Source: Vibrio superstes (GTDB taxonomy: Bacteria; Pseudomonadota; Gammaproteobacteria; Enterobacterales; Vibrionaceae). From it: a stretch of 64,000 bases of DNA. Made by a program: the position numbers and the translations under genes. Below the pieces are notes generated by a model that was not told the DNA's origin, did no database searches, and saw only the letters and a program-made list of their open reading frames with translations. The DNA is taken from assembly GCF_003569005.1 (NCBI RefSeq), contig NZ_BCUR01000001.1:749893-813892 (forward strand). Reading direction: 5' to 3'. Positions 27,510 to 35,580 of this stretch are shown one piece after another (within the stretch, counting starts at the first letter, position 1; each line of letters begins with the position of its first letter).

Positions 27510-28805
27510 TTAGCTTTCCCAAGGCAGCAATTGCCCTTCTTCATTGAAGCTAAACGCTTCTTCCGAGCTAACACACTCGGTTTTCTCGAGTGTTTCTACC
27601 TGAGGTTTCAAAGCCTCAGACACATAGATATTATCCAGATCCAATGTGTTCTTGATCCAGACAATTTTCGCATTTTTAATGTCGTGTATTGGCGCAGTTT
27701 TCAGAGCAAACACTATCGCTTCTCTGTCATTACCCATCACCATAGGTATCTTGGCCGTTGCCAATGTTCCTGCGGTTGCAGCATTGGTATACATAGCGCC
27801 AAAGTCGAGTTCTTGTACCAATTGTCTGGTGGTAATATCGGCCATACCTATGCCGACACCATTTCCGTGTGTGGCCTCTGTCAAAGACAGCACCACGGTG
27901 CTGGAGATCTTAGGTCCTTTAAAGCCCCCCACTCCAGAACCTGGTCTTCCGGTCACATTAGGATCCATCCCTTCACCACTGATGTTTTTCCCGATCTCTT
28001 GAATGATTAACACATCAATATCCAGGATCTGAATGGTGGCGATATTGCGCTTTGCTTTGGCGAGGTATTTTGGCTCCAAAGAGAGGATCTCATGTTGCTC
28101 AACAAGCTCAATATCCATGAGTTCATCGTATGCATTCTCAACCAACCCAATCGCAAAGGGGACGTTAATTTTTTCCAACAATCGCTCGCCCGCTTCAGGT
28201 ATTACACGATGAAACTGATGAAAGCCATAGCGATGCAATGAGGACGCGCCAAGGTGGTTGCCAAGCCCAATACACAGCATCTTCAGCAAACCACTTTCGA
28301 CCTGTCCTTTGAAATCCGCATGAGGTTTGATTTTATTACATAAAATAATGCCATCCGCTTCCATCGCCACTCTATCCAAATAAAGTGGGACACCATCAGG
28401 CATGCTTGCCACTTGAACCACTTCCATAGACGACACTATGGGGACTCCCATAGATTGCTCAGTGACACCGTAGGTTTCAAGAATCTTAACTTGGCCCTCG
28501 GCATTGGCCGAACCATGACTCCCCATTGACGGCACAACAAAAGGGAGCGCGCCATGGGCTTTTAAAAAAGCGATGGTCTGTTGCAAAACGGGAATAAGGC
28601 CAGAAATCCCTCGACTACCCACAGTAATCGCCAATGACATCCCTTTTAGGCGCTCCGGATTTGGAAGCTTCAACAGCTCCAAGTTAATACGCTCTGCAAT
28701 GTCGTCAAGCTTGTTACGCTCAAAATGCTGCTTTACCTTTACCATTTTTGGTAGTTCACACTCAAAGCCGCCATCCAGTGTGAATTTGATCTCTTTATCA
28801 AACAT
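27510..28805 (-). CDS. LarA-family nickel-dependent racemase/epimerase (substrate unknown)
   Basis: A 431-residue LarA-superfamily (DUF2088) protein. LarA enzymes carry the nickel-pincer nucleotide on a lysine and racemise or epimerise 2-hydroxyacids by hydride transfer. Candidate active-site residues are H97 in GSHGS, H162 in KPH, K175 in ESGLLK and H184 in GNH. Canonical LarA has PH followed ten residues later by the lysine (SGGxK); here the lysine is 13 away, so this is a divergent branch, probably not a lactate racemase. Neighbouring uronate dehydrogenase, lactonases, kinase and aldolase suggest a sugar-acid or aldarate substrate. No operator directly precedes it; it is probably read from the dctP-type promoter. 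Confidence 0.85.
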   Translation of the reverse strand: MFDKEIKFTLDGGFECELPKMVKVKQHFERNKLDDIAERINLELLKLPNPERLKGMSLAITVGSRGISGLIPVLQQTIAFLKAHGALPFVVPSMGSHGSANAEGQVKILETYGVTEQSMGVPIVSSMEVVQVASMPDGVPLYLDRVAMEADGIILCNKIKPHADFKGQVESGLLKMLCIGLGNHLGASSLHRYGFHQFHRVIPEAGERLLEKINVPFAIGLVENAYDELMDIELVEQHEILSLEPKYLAKAKRNIATIQILDIDVLIIQEIGKNISGEGMDPNVTGRPGSGVGGFKGPKISSTVVLSLTEATHGNGVGIGMADITTRQLVQELDFGAMYTNAATAGTLATAKIPMVMGNDREAIVFALKTAPIHDIKNAKIVWIKNTLDLDNIYVSEALKPQVETLEKTECVSSEEAFSFNEEGQLLPWES

Positions 28806-28830
28806 GTTTTATCAACCCCAGCAAAACTAA

Positions 28831-28860
28831 AACAACAAGAGAGGGCATAGCCCTCTCTTG
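28831..28860 (-). terminator. Hairpin between the TRAP binding-protein gene and the LarA-like gene
   Basis: CAAGAGAGGGC and GCCCTCTCTTG pair perfectly across three bases, and TTGTTTT follows on the minus strand. It likely ends most transcripts from the binding-protein gene and leaves partial readthrough into the LarA-like gene, which has no obvious promoter of its own. Confidence 0.75.
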
Positions 28861-28886
28861 AAAAACATCGACATCTTTAACAATGA

Positions 28887-29879
28887 CTAGTTAACAGCAA
28901 CTTCCTTAATGGTGCTCATCCACTCATCGTAAACGTCTGCACCCAGTTTATCTTTGTACTCAGCACGCACAGGCTCAGTCGCATCGATGAACAATTGCAA
29001 CTGCTCAGGGGTCAACGCATTCACTTTAGTACCAATCTTCTTAAACTCTTCTATTTGCTGACCTTCTTCTGCAGCAACAATCTCTTGTTGGTAGATTTCA
29101 GCATCATGCATAGCTTGCTTAATTAGCACCTGGTCTTCTGGAGTCAGGCCATGCCAGAACTCTAGATTCATAACAGGGATGTAGAACGTAATAACATGGC
29201 CCGTCAAGCTCACGTAATCCTGTACTTCATAGAAACGTTGCGCATAGATGTGAGCAATTGGGTTCTCCTGACCATCGATAACGCCCTGCTGTAGGCCAGA
29301 GTAAACCTCACCAAAGTTCATCGGCGTTGCAGAAGCATTTAAAGAGTTAAACGTCTTAACGTGCGCTGGAACCTTCATGGTACGAATTTTCAGGCCTTTC
29401 AAGTCTTCCGGTGTTTCTACAGGACGAGAGTTATTTGTTACGTGTCGAACACCATTCTCCATCCAGCCAATTCCTTGAAGGTTCATGTTGTTCAGCTTGC
29501 TCAGCATCTTGTCGCCCGCAGGGCTATGTACTGTATCGAGTGCTGCTTGTTTGCTTGGGTAAATAAACGGTAACTCAACCACATCAAAAGAAGGGTCCCA
29601 AGAAGAGTAGAAAGATGAAGGAGATACCGCCATTTGTAGCATTCCGGACTGTACGCCCTCGATCATTTCGCGATCTGGACCCATTTGTGAGTTTGCAAAG
29701 ATCTGTACTTCAAACTTACCATCTGATTTTTGTTCGAGGTCAGTTTTAAACTTCTCAAGAGCACGGTGAAGGTGGTAGTTTTCATTTGCTCCATGGCCAA
29801 TTCTGATTGTGGTTGCCGCCATTACCGAAGTAGATAGTGCCAGCATGGATACTGCTGTAGCCATAATTAGTTTTTTCAT
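28887..29879 (-). CDS. TRAP transporter substrate-binding protein (DctP family)
   Basis: A 330-residue periplasmic receptor for a TRAP carrier. Signal peptide MKKLIMATAVSMLALSTSVMA. Family blocks are VQIFANSQMGPDREMIEGVQ near residues 60-79, the carboxylate-binding arginine region LKGLKIRTMKVPAH near 146-160, and NFGEVYSGLQQGVIDGQENP near 178-197. The ATG at 29879 has GAGGG upstream; the frame opens earlier at 29936. DctP proteins take up C4-dicarboxylates, sialate, uronates or aldonates; the conserved arginine implies an acid. An operator copy lies ~90 bases upstream. Confidence 0.9.
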   Translation of the reverse strand: MKKLIMATAVSMLALSTSVMAATTIRIGHGANENYHLHRALEKFKTDLEQKSDGKFEVQIFANSQMGPDREMIEGVQSGMLQMAVSPSSFYSSWDPSFDVVELPFIYPSKQAALDTVHSPAGDKMLSKLNNMNLQGIGWMENGVRHVTNNSRPVETPEDLKGLKIRTMKVPAHVKTFNSLNASATPMNFGEVYSGLQQGVIDGQENPIAHIYAQRFYEVQDYVSLTGHVITFYIPVMNLEFWHGLTPEDQVLIKQAMHDAEIYQQEIVAAEEGQQIEEFKKIGTKVNALTPEQLQLFIDATEPVRAEYKDKLGADVYDEWMSTIKEVAVN

Positions 29880-29970
29880 AGTGCCCTCTTTAAACTGTGT
29901 AGGGTGGTTCATCGTTAGTATCAGTTGTTGATGCAACTGTTGTTATGTTTATCTTGTTTTGTGGCATGTA

Positions 29971-29987
29971 ACATCTGATATATCACA
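29971..29987. promoter_or_regulatory. GntR operator-like site 5 (TRAP binding-protein promoter)
   Basis: ACATCTGATATATCACA contains TCTGATATATCA, 12 of the 14 consensus bases, about 90 bases upstream of the binding-protein start. Confidence 0.55.
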
Positions 29988-30082
29988 CTCCAGAACTTAA
30001 TTATTGAACATCCTTCCCTAACTTGCTGTGAGTGTGGTCACGAAATGCATCAATCAGATGAATCATTCTAATATAAACAAAT

Positions 30083-30110
30083 AAAGCCCTAGCATTTGTA
30101 GGGCTTTATT
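30083..30110 (-). terminator. Terminator of the TRAP membrane-subunit genes
   Basis: AAAGCCCTA and TAGGGCTTT pair across a short loop, with TTTATTTG following on the minus strand, 29 bases after the large TRAP subunit stop. Confidence 0.75.
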
Positions 30111-30135
30111 TTTCAAGTGAAAGTGTAATTAATCA

Positions 30136-31422
30136 TTAACCAATTAATTCTGTTAAAAATAAAGATAAACTCGGAATAAATGTTACCGCTAATAATAAAA
30201 CCAACATGGAACATAAGAATGGTATTAATGCTCTCGATATTTTCTCAATACTCACATTTGAAACTTGGCTAGCAACAAATATATTTACACCTAAGGGGGG
30301 TGTACAGAAACCAATAGCAAGGTTAACAGTAAGAATCACACCAAATACAATGGGATCTACACCAAGTTGTTTAACTACAGGAAGAAGGATCGGTGTTAGT
30401 ATAATAATTGCCGATATAGTTTCCATAAACATACCGATAATCAACAACATGCCATTGATTAATAGTAGCAACACAATAGGGTTATCAGATAATCCAACGA
30501 GCGTACTTGCTACTACACCGGGTATCTGTTCAAAGGTAACCAAGCGGCCAAATGCAGCAGCGAAGACAACCAGAACAAGTATTGTGGCTGAGGTCAGGGT
30601 TGAACGTGCGAATATTTCAGGAAGATCAGAGAATGAAATCTCTTTATAAATAAACAACCCACAAATAATCGCATATACCACAGCTACGGCGCCCGCCTCT
30701 GTTGGCGTAAACACACCGCCGTAAATACCTCCCAAGATAATCCCAGGGACAATCAGCGCCCAAATAGATTCTTTAAACTGTGAACCCACTCCTGCCCAAG
30801 AGAAAGGTGTAGGCTCCACGTCCATAATAGGCAACTTTCTAACTACAAAGCGGCTCATGGCCATAAAAGTAAGACCAAACAATACACCAGGGACGATACC
30901 GGCTAAAAATAGTTTACCTATAGAGACTTCTGCTGATACACCGTAAATGATAAACGGAATACTCGGTGGAATCATCACGCCAATCATACCGGCAGAGGCC
31001 GTTAGAGCGGAAGAAAAGTCCTTCTTATACCCTTGCTGTGTCATTGAAGGAATAATGTTCGAGCCAATTGCTGCCACAGTTGCCGGAGCAGAACCAGAAA
31101 TAGCCGCAAAAAACATCGATGCAATGACATTCACATAACAAAGAGATGCGCGAATATGGCCAACCAAAGAATACGCAAAACCAATGATTCTTTTTGATAG
31201 GCCACCTTTCTGCATCAAGTCACCCGCTAAGATGAAAAGAGGAACAGCAATCAATGGAAAAGAATCCGCACCAGTTACAATCGAGCGTGCCATTAAGCTT
31301 AAAGGGGGCGTTCCATCGACGAAACTCATTACAAACAGGGAGCTGATACCTAAGCTCATCGCAATTGGCACACCTAAGATTAGTAAAGCTCCCAGTGCAC
31401 AAAATAAGATTATTCCAGACAT
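30136..31422 (-). CDS. TRAP transporter large permease (DctM family)
   Basis: A 428-residue integral membrane subunit that forms the transport channel, with about 12 hydrophobic segments. Family blocks include FPLIAVPLFILAGDLMQKGGLS near residues 54-75, GSAPATVAAIGSNIIPSM near 108-126, GMIGVMIPPSIPFIIYG near 143-160, and GFCTPPLGVNIFVA near 370-384. It begins two bases after the small subunit gene ends, so both share the operon whose operator lies before dctQ. The genes are noticeably richer in A/T than the larCEB operon. Confidence 0.92.
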   Translation of the reverse strand: MSGIILFCALGALLILGVPIAMSLGISSLFVMSFVDGTPPLSLMARSIVTGADSFPLIAVPLFILAGDLMQKGGLSKRIIGFAYSLVGHIRASLCYVNVIASMFFAAISGSAPATVAAIGSNIIPSMTQQGYKKDFSSALTASAGMIGVMIPPSIPFIIYGVSAEVSIGKLFLAGIVPGVLFGLTFMAMSRFVVRKLPIMDVEPTPFSWAGVGSQFKESIWALIVPGIILGGIYGGVFTPTEAGAVAVVYAIICGLFIYKEISFSDLPEIFARSTLTSATILVLVVFAAAFGRLVTFEQIPGVVASTLVGLSDNPIVLLLLINGMLLIIGMFMETISAIIILTPILLPVVKQLGVDPIVFGVILTVNLAIGFCTPPLGVNIFVASQVSNVSIEKISRALIPFLCSMLVLLLAVTFIPSLSLFLTELIG

Positions 31423-31423
31423 T

Positions 31424-31906
31424 TTAAACCTCTACTGGTGAAGTTACTTTGGTTCTATCAATTACATAGAACTGAACAATTCGAAACACAGATAATAATG
31501 AACCAACAGGTGCAGATGCATACATGACTGCAATTGGAAGGTTAAGAACTACCGACTTTTGAGATAACACATAAGGTAGCGTTATTAATTTATATGACTG
31601 ATAGGTCATCGTTAATAAGAAAACAACAACAGCAATATCAATCATAATCTCTATGACTTTCTTTACTTTGCTAGGTAATAAGTCTTGGAAAAAAGTTACC
31701 TTTACATGCTTTCTTTCTTTAAATGCATAAGCAATGCCAATCCAAATAAACCAAATAAAGGTCCATAAGGTTAATTCTTCAGACCAAGATAATGCATTTT
31801 GAAATACATACCTCATTACTACTTGCATCGTTATCAATATTACAATTACTGCTAGAAGTAACGCCCCAACAGCTCCCTCTAAGTTTTCATTTAACCACTT
31901 CATCAT
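31424..31906 (-). CDS. TRAP transporter small permease (DctQ family)
   Basis: A 160-residue four-helix membrane subunit (helices about 12-32, 45-65, 85-107, 125-147). WSEELTLWTFIWFIWIGIAY near residues 42-61 is the family's hallmark. It is required for TRAP transport with the DctM and DctP proteins and is the first gene of the dctQ-dctM pair. An exact CTGATATATCAG palindrome is 29 bases upstream of its start. Confidence 0.9.
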   Translation of the reverse strand: MMKWLNENLEGAVGALLLAVIVILITMQVVMRYVFQNALSWSEELTLWTFIWFIWIGIAYAFKERKHVKVTFFQDLLPSKVKKVIEIMIDIAVVVFLLTMTYQSYKLITLPYVLSQKSVVLNLPIAVMYASAPVGSLLSVFRIVQFYVIDRTKVTSPVEV

Positions 31907-31934
31907 ATTGTACCCGTCAATTAATCCAGTAGAA

Positions 31935-31952
31935 CTGATATATCAGATAACA
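31935..31952. promoter_or_regulatory. GntR operator-like site 6 (TRAP small permease promoter)
   Basis: CTGATATATCAGATAACA: a perfect 12-base palindrome CTGATATATCAG plus the GATA-CA extension also seen in site 8. Confidence 0.6.
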
Positions 31953-32067
31953 TACACCTCAAAAATAAGTAAAAATACCGAATATCTTACTTAGACGGCC
32001 AAAATGTTGGGTTTTTTGGGATTGATCACAATTTGAAAGTAAACAAATACCACTTCAAAAAAACCAC

Positions 32068-32092
32068 TGATATGTTAGATCTCAGATATCAA
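32068..32092. promoter_or_regulatory. GntR operator-like site 7 (dehydrogenase operon promoter)
   Basis: Two adjacent copies, CTGATATGTTAGAT and TCAGATATCA, lie 27-51 bases upstream of the dehydrogenase ATG. It shares the divergent intergenic region with site 6. Confidence 0.55.
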
Positions 32093-32118
32093 GCATTACA
32101 ACGAGAAGGTGACGAGAA

Positions 32119-33132
32119 ATGACAGCTGAGACCAAATTCAAAGTCTACGTATCAGACTATGACTACCCAGACTTGGATATTGAACGTAGTGTATTGGAGC
32201 CAATTGGCGCAGAAGTTATTGGCCTGAAATGCAAGACAGGTATTGGCCTGGGTGAGTTGGCGAAAGATGCCGATGCTATCTTGCAACAATATGCAAAAAT
32301 CCCTAGAACCACTATCGAGCAGCTCGATCACTGTAAGATCATTTGTCGCTACGGTATTGGTGTCGACATTCTTGATGTAGAAGCGTGCTACGACCATGGC
32401 ATCAAAGTGTCCAACGTGCCTGACTACTGTATTGATGAAGTAGCAGACCACTCTATCTCACTAGGTCTAACTCTATTTAGACGCATTCCGGCGTACAACA
32501 AATTCACTCACGAAGGCAACTGGCACTGGGATATCGATGGCTTAGTTCCTAAGCGCTTCCGATCTTCTACTTGGGGTCTGATTGGTTTTGGCCGAATCGC
32601 ACAAAACATCGCGAAAAAAATGACAGCGCTTGGCTTCAAAGTAGTGTCTTACGACCCTTACGTTTCAAGCTCTTACATGAATACCTTTAATGTAGAGAAG
32701 GTAGATCTGGACACACTCATCAGCACTTCTGACGTGGTGAACGTAATGTGCCCACATACGCCAGAAACGGATCGACTCATCAACGAAGATCGCTTCCGTC
32801 AAATGAAACCCAATGCTGTGCTTGTTAATGGTGCTCGTGGCAAGGTTGTCGACAACAACGCGCTTTATAAAGCACTGGTAGAAGGCTGGATTGCATCAGC
32901 AGGCCTTGATGACCCAGAAGAAGAACCAGCGAAGCTGGATAACTGGAACCCTAACGACAACCCAATCTTTGGCTTGGATAACTGTATTGTGACACCACAC
33001 GTTGCTTACGTATCGCAAGAAGCATTCCAAGAATGTCGTCGCATTGCGGCTGAAAACGCTAAAGCTGTATTGCTCGGTGGCGAGCCTCTTGATCCTGTTG
33101 CCCGTATCAAAACACCTATCTCGGAACAATAA
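32119..33132 (+). CDS. D-isomer-specific 2-hydroxyacid dehydrogenase (CtBP/SerA-like)
   Basis: A 337-residue NAD(P)-dependent dehydrogenase. Rossmann motif WGLIGFGRIAQNIAKK near residues 153-168. The catalytic triad is visible: Arg in NGARG near 240, Glu in DPEEEP near 265, His in TPHVAY near 294. CRYGIGVDILDVEACYDHGI and NVPDYCIDEVADH are typical of the CtBP-like branch. It should interconvert a 2-hydroxyacid and a 2-keto acid. First gene of an operon with the aldolase and RraA-like genes (gaps of 2 bases each), so its product may feed the aldolase. Confidence 0.9.
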   Translation: MTAETKFKVYVSDYDYPDLDIERSVLEPIGAEVIGLKCKTGIGLGELAKDADAILQQYAKIPRTTIEQLDHCKIICRYGIGVDILDVEACYDHGIKVSNVPDYCIDEVADHSISLGLTLFRRIPAYNKFTHEGNWHWDIDGLVPKRFRSSTWGLIGFGRIAQNIAKKMTALGFKVVSYDPYVSSSYMNTFNVEKVDLDTLISTSDVVNVMCPHTPETDRLINEDRFRQMKPNAVLVNGARGKVVDNNALYKALVEGWIASAGLDDPEEEPAKLDNWNPNDNPIFGLDNCIVTPHVAYVSQEAFQECRRIAAENAKAVLLGGEPLDPVARIKTPISEQ

Positions 33133-33134
33133 TC

Positions 33135-33788
33135 ATGAGAAATGAAACCATCGCTGCGATCGAAGAGCACAAAGTGTTCGCTATTGTTCGTGGTCTATCT
33201 CCAGATAATGTTCGACCGACGATGCAGGCCCTAGTCCAAGGTGGAATCAAGCTAGTTGAAGTCACGTTCGATCGTAAAAACGGTGATTCAAATACCTTGG
33301 CCGCTCTTGACATCTTAGCGACAGATTTTTCTGACCAGCTAATTTTTGGTGCAGGCACAGTGACCACGATTGAACAAGTTCAAGCGGTCAAACACCTAGG
33401 TGGTCAATTCATCGTCTCACCCGATTTTAACCCTGAAGTGATCAAGAAAACACGAGAACTGGAGATGGTATCGCTACCCGGCGTAATGACACCAACCGAA
33501 GCCGTTCAAGCCGATGCAGCTGGAGCCGACTTTATTAAGTTGTTCCCCGGAGGTCTGCTTGGTCCTAGCTATCTAGGCGCGTTAAGCGCACCGCTTTCAG
33601 ATCTCAAATTCATTGCAGTGGGCGGAGTCAACGCAGACAACATCGCAGACTTTGCCAAAGCTGGAGCTGTTGGATTCGGAATTGGATCCAACTTAGTCAA
33701 TAACACCATGGTCGAGAATCAAGAATTCGACAAAATTTACCAAAACGCTTGTCTGTACAAACAAGCCATTGAATCAATTAGGAAATAA
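33135..33788 (+). CDS. KDPG/KDPGal aldolase family protein (Eda/DgoA-like)
   Basis: A 217-residue class I aldolase of the 2-keto-3-deoxy-6-phosphogluconate/galactonate family. VFAIVRG at about residues 14-20, Glu in VEVTFDRK, and the Schiff-base lysine in DFIKLFPGG near residue 136 are present. The reaction splits a 2-keto-3-deoxy-6-phosphoaldonate into pyruvate and glyceraldehyde 3-phosphate. With the DgoK-type kinase three genes on, the KDPGal role (DgoA) is most likely, but KDPG cannot be excluded. Confidence 0.9.
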   Translation: MRNETIAAIEEHKVFAIVRGLSPDNVRPTMQALVQGGIKLVEVTFDRKNGDSNTLAALDILATDFSDQLIFGAGTVTTIEQVQAVKHLGGQFIVSPDFNPEVIKKTRELEMVSLPGVMTPTEAVQADAAGADFIKLFPGGLLGPSYLGALSAPLSDLKFIAVGGVNADNIADFAKAGAVGFGIGSNLVNNTMVENQEFDKIYQNACLYKQAIESIRK

Positions 33789-33790
33789 AA

Positions 33791-34477
33791 ATGGAATACG
33801 CAAAGAAAATCATCAACCCACGTCCAAACGTTAACGAAGACCTAATCGCTAAATGCGCAGAAATGACTGATGTACTGAGTGTGAGTGCGGTATTCAGTGA
33901 TGCATTCAAACGTGACGGCGTGATGGACCATGAAATCAAGTTCCGTTCAGTGAACAAGCCATTCATCGGTACAGCACTGACAGTAAAACTTAAGCCAGGC
34001 GATATCGTTGACTGTCTGCCAATCTTCGACATTGCAAAGCCAGGTGATGTTGTTGTTATCGATGCAAACGGCACACCAAACACCTCTATCTGGGGTGGTT
34101 TGATGTCGGGTCTTGCACGTGCTGCTGGCGTAGCTGGCGCTGTGGTTGACGGTTCTGTACGTGACACAGATGAATCAAAAGTTCTTGATTTTCCTGTGGC
34201 TTCTCGTTCAGTTTCTCCACGTGCTGCACACTCAGCAGAGACTGGTCGCACTGAGCCAATCGAAATCAACGTTCCTGTTGTTTGTGGTGGTCAAATTGTT
34301 AAGCCTGGTGATCTTGTTGTTGCGGATGAGCTAGGTGTAACGGTTGTTCCTTACGAGTTCGTTGAAGAAGTATACCCAGCGGCTAAGCAACTTGCTGAGA
34401 ATGAGAGAAAAGTTCGTGAAGAGATCCTAAACGGTGCAACAGTTGAGCAACTGCTTTCTAAGTTTGGACGCATCTAA
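33791..34477 (+). CDS. RraA-family protein (HMG/CHA aldolase-like)
   Basis: A 228-residue member of the RraA / 4-hydroxy-4-methyl-2-oxoglutarate aldolase family. The metal-site signature reads WGGLMSGLARAAGVAGAVVD followed by GSVRDTDE, giving the Gly...Arg-Asp...Glu arrangement of the class II pyruvate aldolases. Other family members are RNase E inhibitors or oxaloacetate decarboxylases. Its place after a dehydrogenase and an aldolase gene in a catabolic operon argues for an enzymatic role, such as retro-aldol cleavage or oxaloacetate decarboxylation. A hairpin terminator follows immediately. Confidence 0.85.
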   Translation: MEYAKKIINPRPNVNEDLIAKCAEMTDVLSVSAVFSDAFKRDGVMDHEIKFRSVNKPFIGTALTVKLKPGDIVDCLPIFDIAKPGDVVVIDANGTPNTSIWGGLMSGLARAAGVAGAVVDGSVRDTDESKVLDFPVASRSVSPRAAHSAETGRTEPIEINVPVVCGGQIVKPGDLVVADELGVTVVPYEFVEEVYPAAKQLAENERKVREEILNGATVEQLLSKFGRI

Positions 34478-34486
34478 TTCACCTTT

Positions 34487-34515
34487 AAGGCTCATCTTGT
34501 GGTGAGCCTTTTTTT
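34487..34515 (+). terminator. Terminator/attenuator between the RraA-like gene and dgoK
   Basis: AAGGCTCA pairs with TGAGCCTT across eight bases and runs into TTTTT. It ends only 14 bases before the dgoK start codon, whose ribosome-binding GAGGA overlaps the tail, so dgoK is reached only by readthrough. Confidence 0.8.
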
Positions 34516-34528
34516 GAGGACTATTCCA

Positions 34529-35509
34529 TTGATCATTACAATAGACACAGGCACTACGAATACTCGAGTAGCGCTATTTGAAGGTAAACAACGCGTTGAT
34601 CAGGTAAAAGCGAATGTCGGTGTTCGTAATACCAGTATTGATGGCAATAATCAGTTGTTGATCAACACTATTTCAGAAGCAATTGTTGAGCTTAAGAATA
34701 AGCACTCATTGCAAGATTCTGATATTCAAGCCATTTTGGCTGCAGGCATGATCACATCGAACCTTGGGTTATATGAGGTGCCTCATCTCGTTGCTCCAGT
34801 ATCTCTTGAGGGTTTTGCAACAAACATTAAATCCGTTGTCATTCCATCAATATCAACACTCCCAATTCACTTTATTCCTGGTGTGAAGAATCTAGATACA
34901 GACAACCTGCAATCGGTGGCTGGTTTAGATATCATGCGCGGTGAAGAAGTGGAAGCGCTGGCTATTGCGGATCTGTTCGATATAGAACAAGACGCCGTCA
35001 TCGCCCTGCCAGGTTCTCATTCTAAATTTGTGTCCATTGATTCTAAACAGGCCATTCAAGGTTGCTGTACAACCCTTGCCGGCGAGCTCAATGCCATAAT
35101 CACCAGCAATACCATACTCACAAGTTCGTTGGAGAACCGCTTCTCTGATTCTCTTTGTAATGAGGCACTGTTAGAAGGTTATCAGGCAGCCGAATCATTC
35201 GGAATTGGGCACGCACTTTTTCAGATTCGACTTAAAGAGCAGTTTGAAGGTAAGTCACATGAGCAACTTGCCAGTTTCTTGATAGGTGTCGTCCTACACT
35301 CTGATATCAAAGCCTTACGTTCTGCTCCACAGCTTGGCTTCACTTCAGGAACCCCCGTTTACATTGGCGGCTCTGGCTTACTTTGTGAAGCAACGGCTGT
35401 GCTTGTAAAACACTTATTCCCTGAAGCCCCCGTTTATCAGTGCAATGACACTCAAGACCTGTCTGCTGTTGGCTCTATGTATATAGCGAAAAAAGCAAAC
35501 ATCATTTAA
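34529..35509 (+). CDS. dgoK: 2-dehydro-3-deoxygalactonokinase (DgoK family)
   Basis: A kinase of about 326 residues that phosphorylates 2-keto-3-deoxygalactonate at C6. The ATPase start IITIDTGTTNTRVALFEG, AGMITSNLGLYEVPHLVAPV near 83-102, MRGEEVEALA near 140, and ALPGSHSKFV near 158 are DgoK hallmarks. The open frame extends up to 34499, but that part lies inside the terminator hairpin; the TTG at 34529 has GAGGA eight bases upstream and gives the correct N-terminus. It supplies the substrate of the aldolase at 33135. No sugar-acid dehydratase gene that would make 2-keto-3-deoxygalactonate is in the island. Confidence 0.9.
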   Translation: MIITIDTGTTNTRVALFEGKQRVDQVKANVGVRNTSIDGNNQLLINTISEAIVELKNKHSLQDSDIQAILAAGMITSNLGLYEVPHLVAPVSLEGFATNIKSVVIPSISTLPIHFIPGVKNLDTDNLQSVAGLDIMRGEEVEALAIADLFDIEQDAVIALPGSHSKFVSIDSKQAIQGCCTTLAGELNAIITSNTILTSSLENRFSDSLCNEALLEGYQAAESFGIGHALFQIRLKEQFEGKSHEQLASFLIGVVLHSDIKALRSAPQLGFTSGTPVYIGGSGLLCEATAVLVKHLFPEAPVYQCNDTQDLSAVGSMYIAKKANII

Positions 35510-35527
35510 CCAATCTTGGGCCCCTTT

Positions 35528-35566
35528 GGAGCTTTCCTTAGTCTTTAAGGGCAAGCTCCTTTTTTG
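35528..35566 (+). terminator. Terminator between dgoK and the MDR gene
   Basis: GGAGCTT and AAGCTCC pair across an 18-base loop followed by TTTTTT. It ends 15 bases before the next ATG, so the downstream gene depends on readthrough. Confidence 0.75.
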
Positions 35567-35580
35567 TATGGAGTAATAAA

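Noticed and set aside
34499..34528. Upstream start for dgoK
   Set aside because: It lies within a terminator hairpin and adds residues not found in DgoK; the TTG at 34529 has a clear ribosome-binding site.
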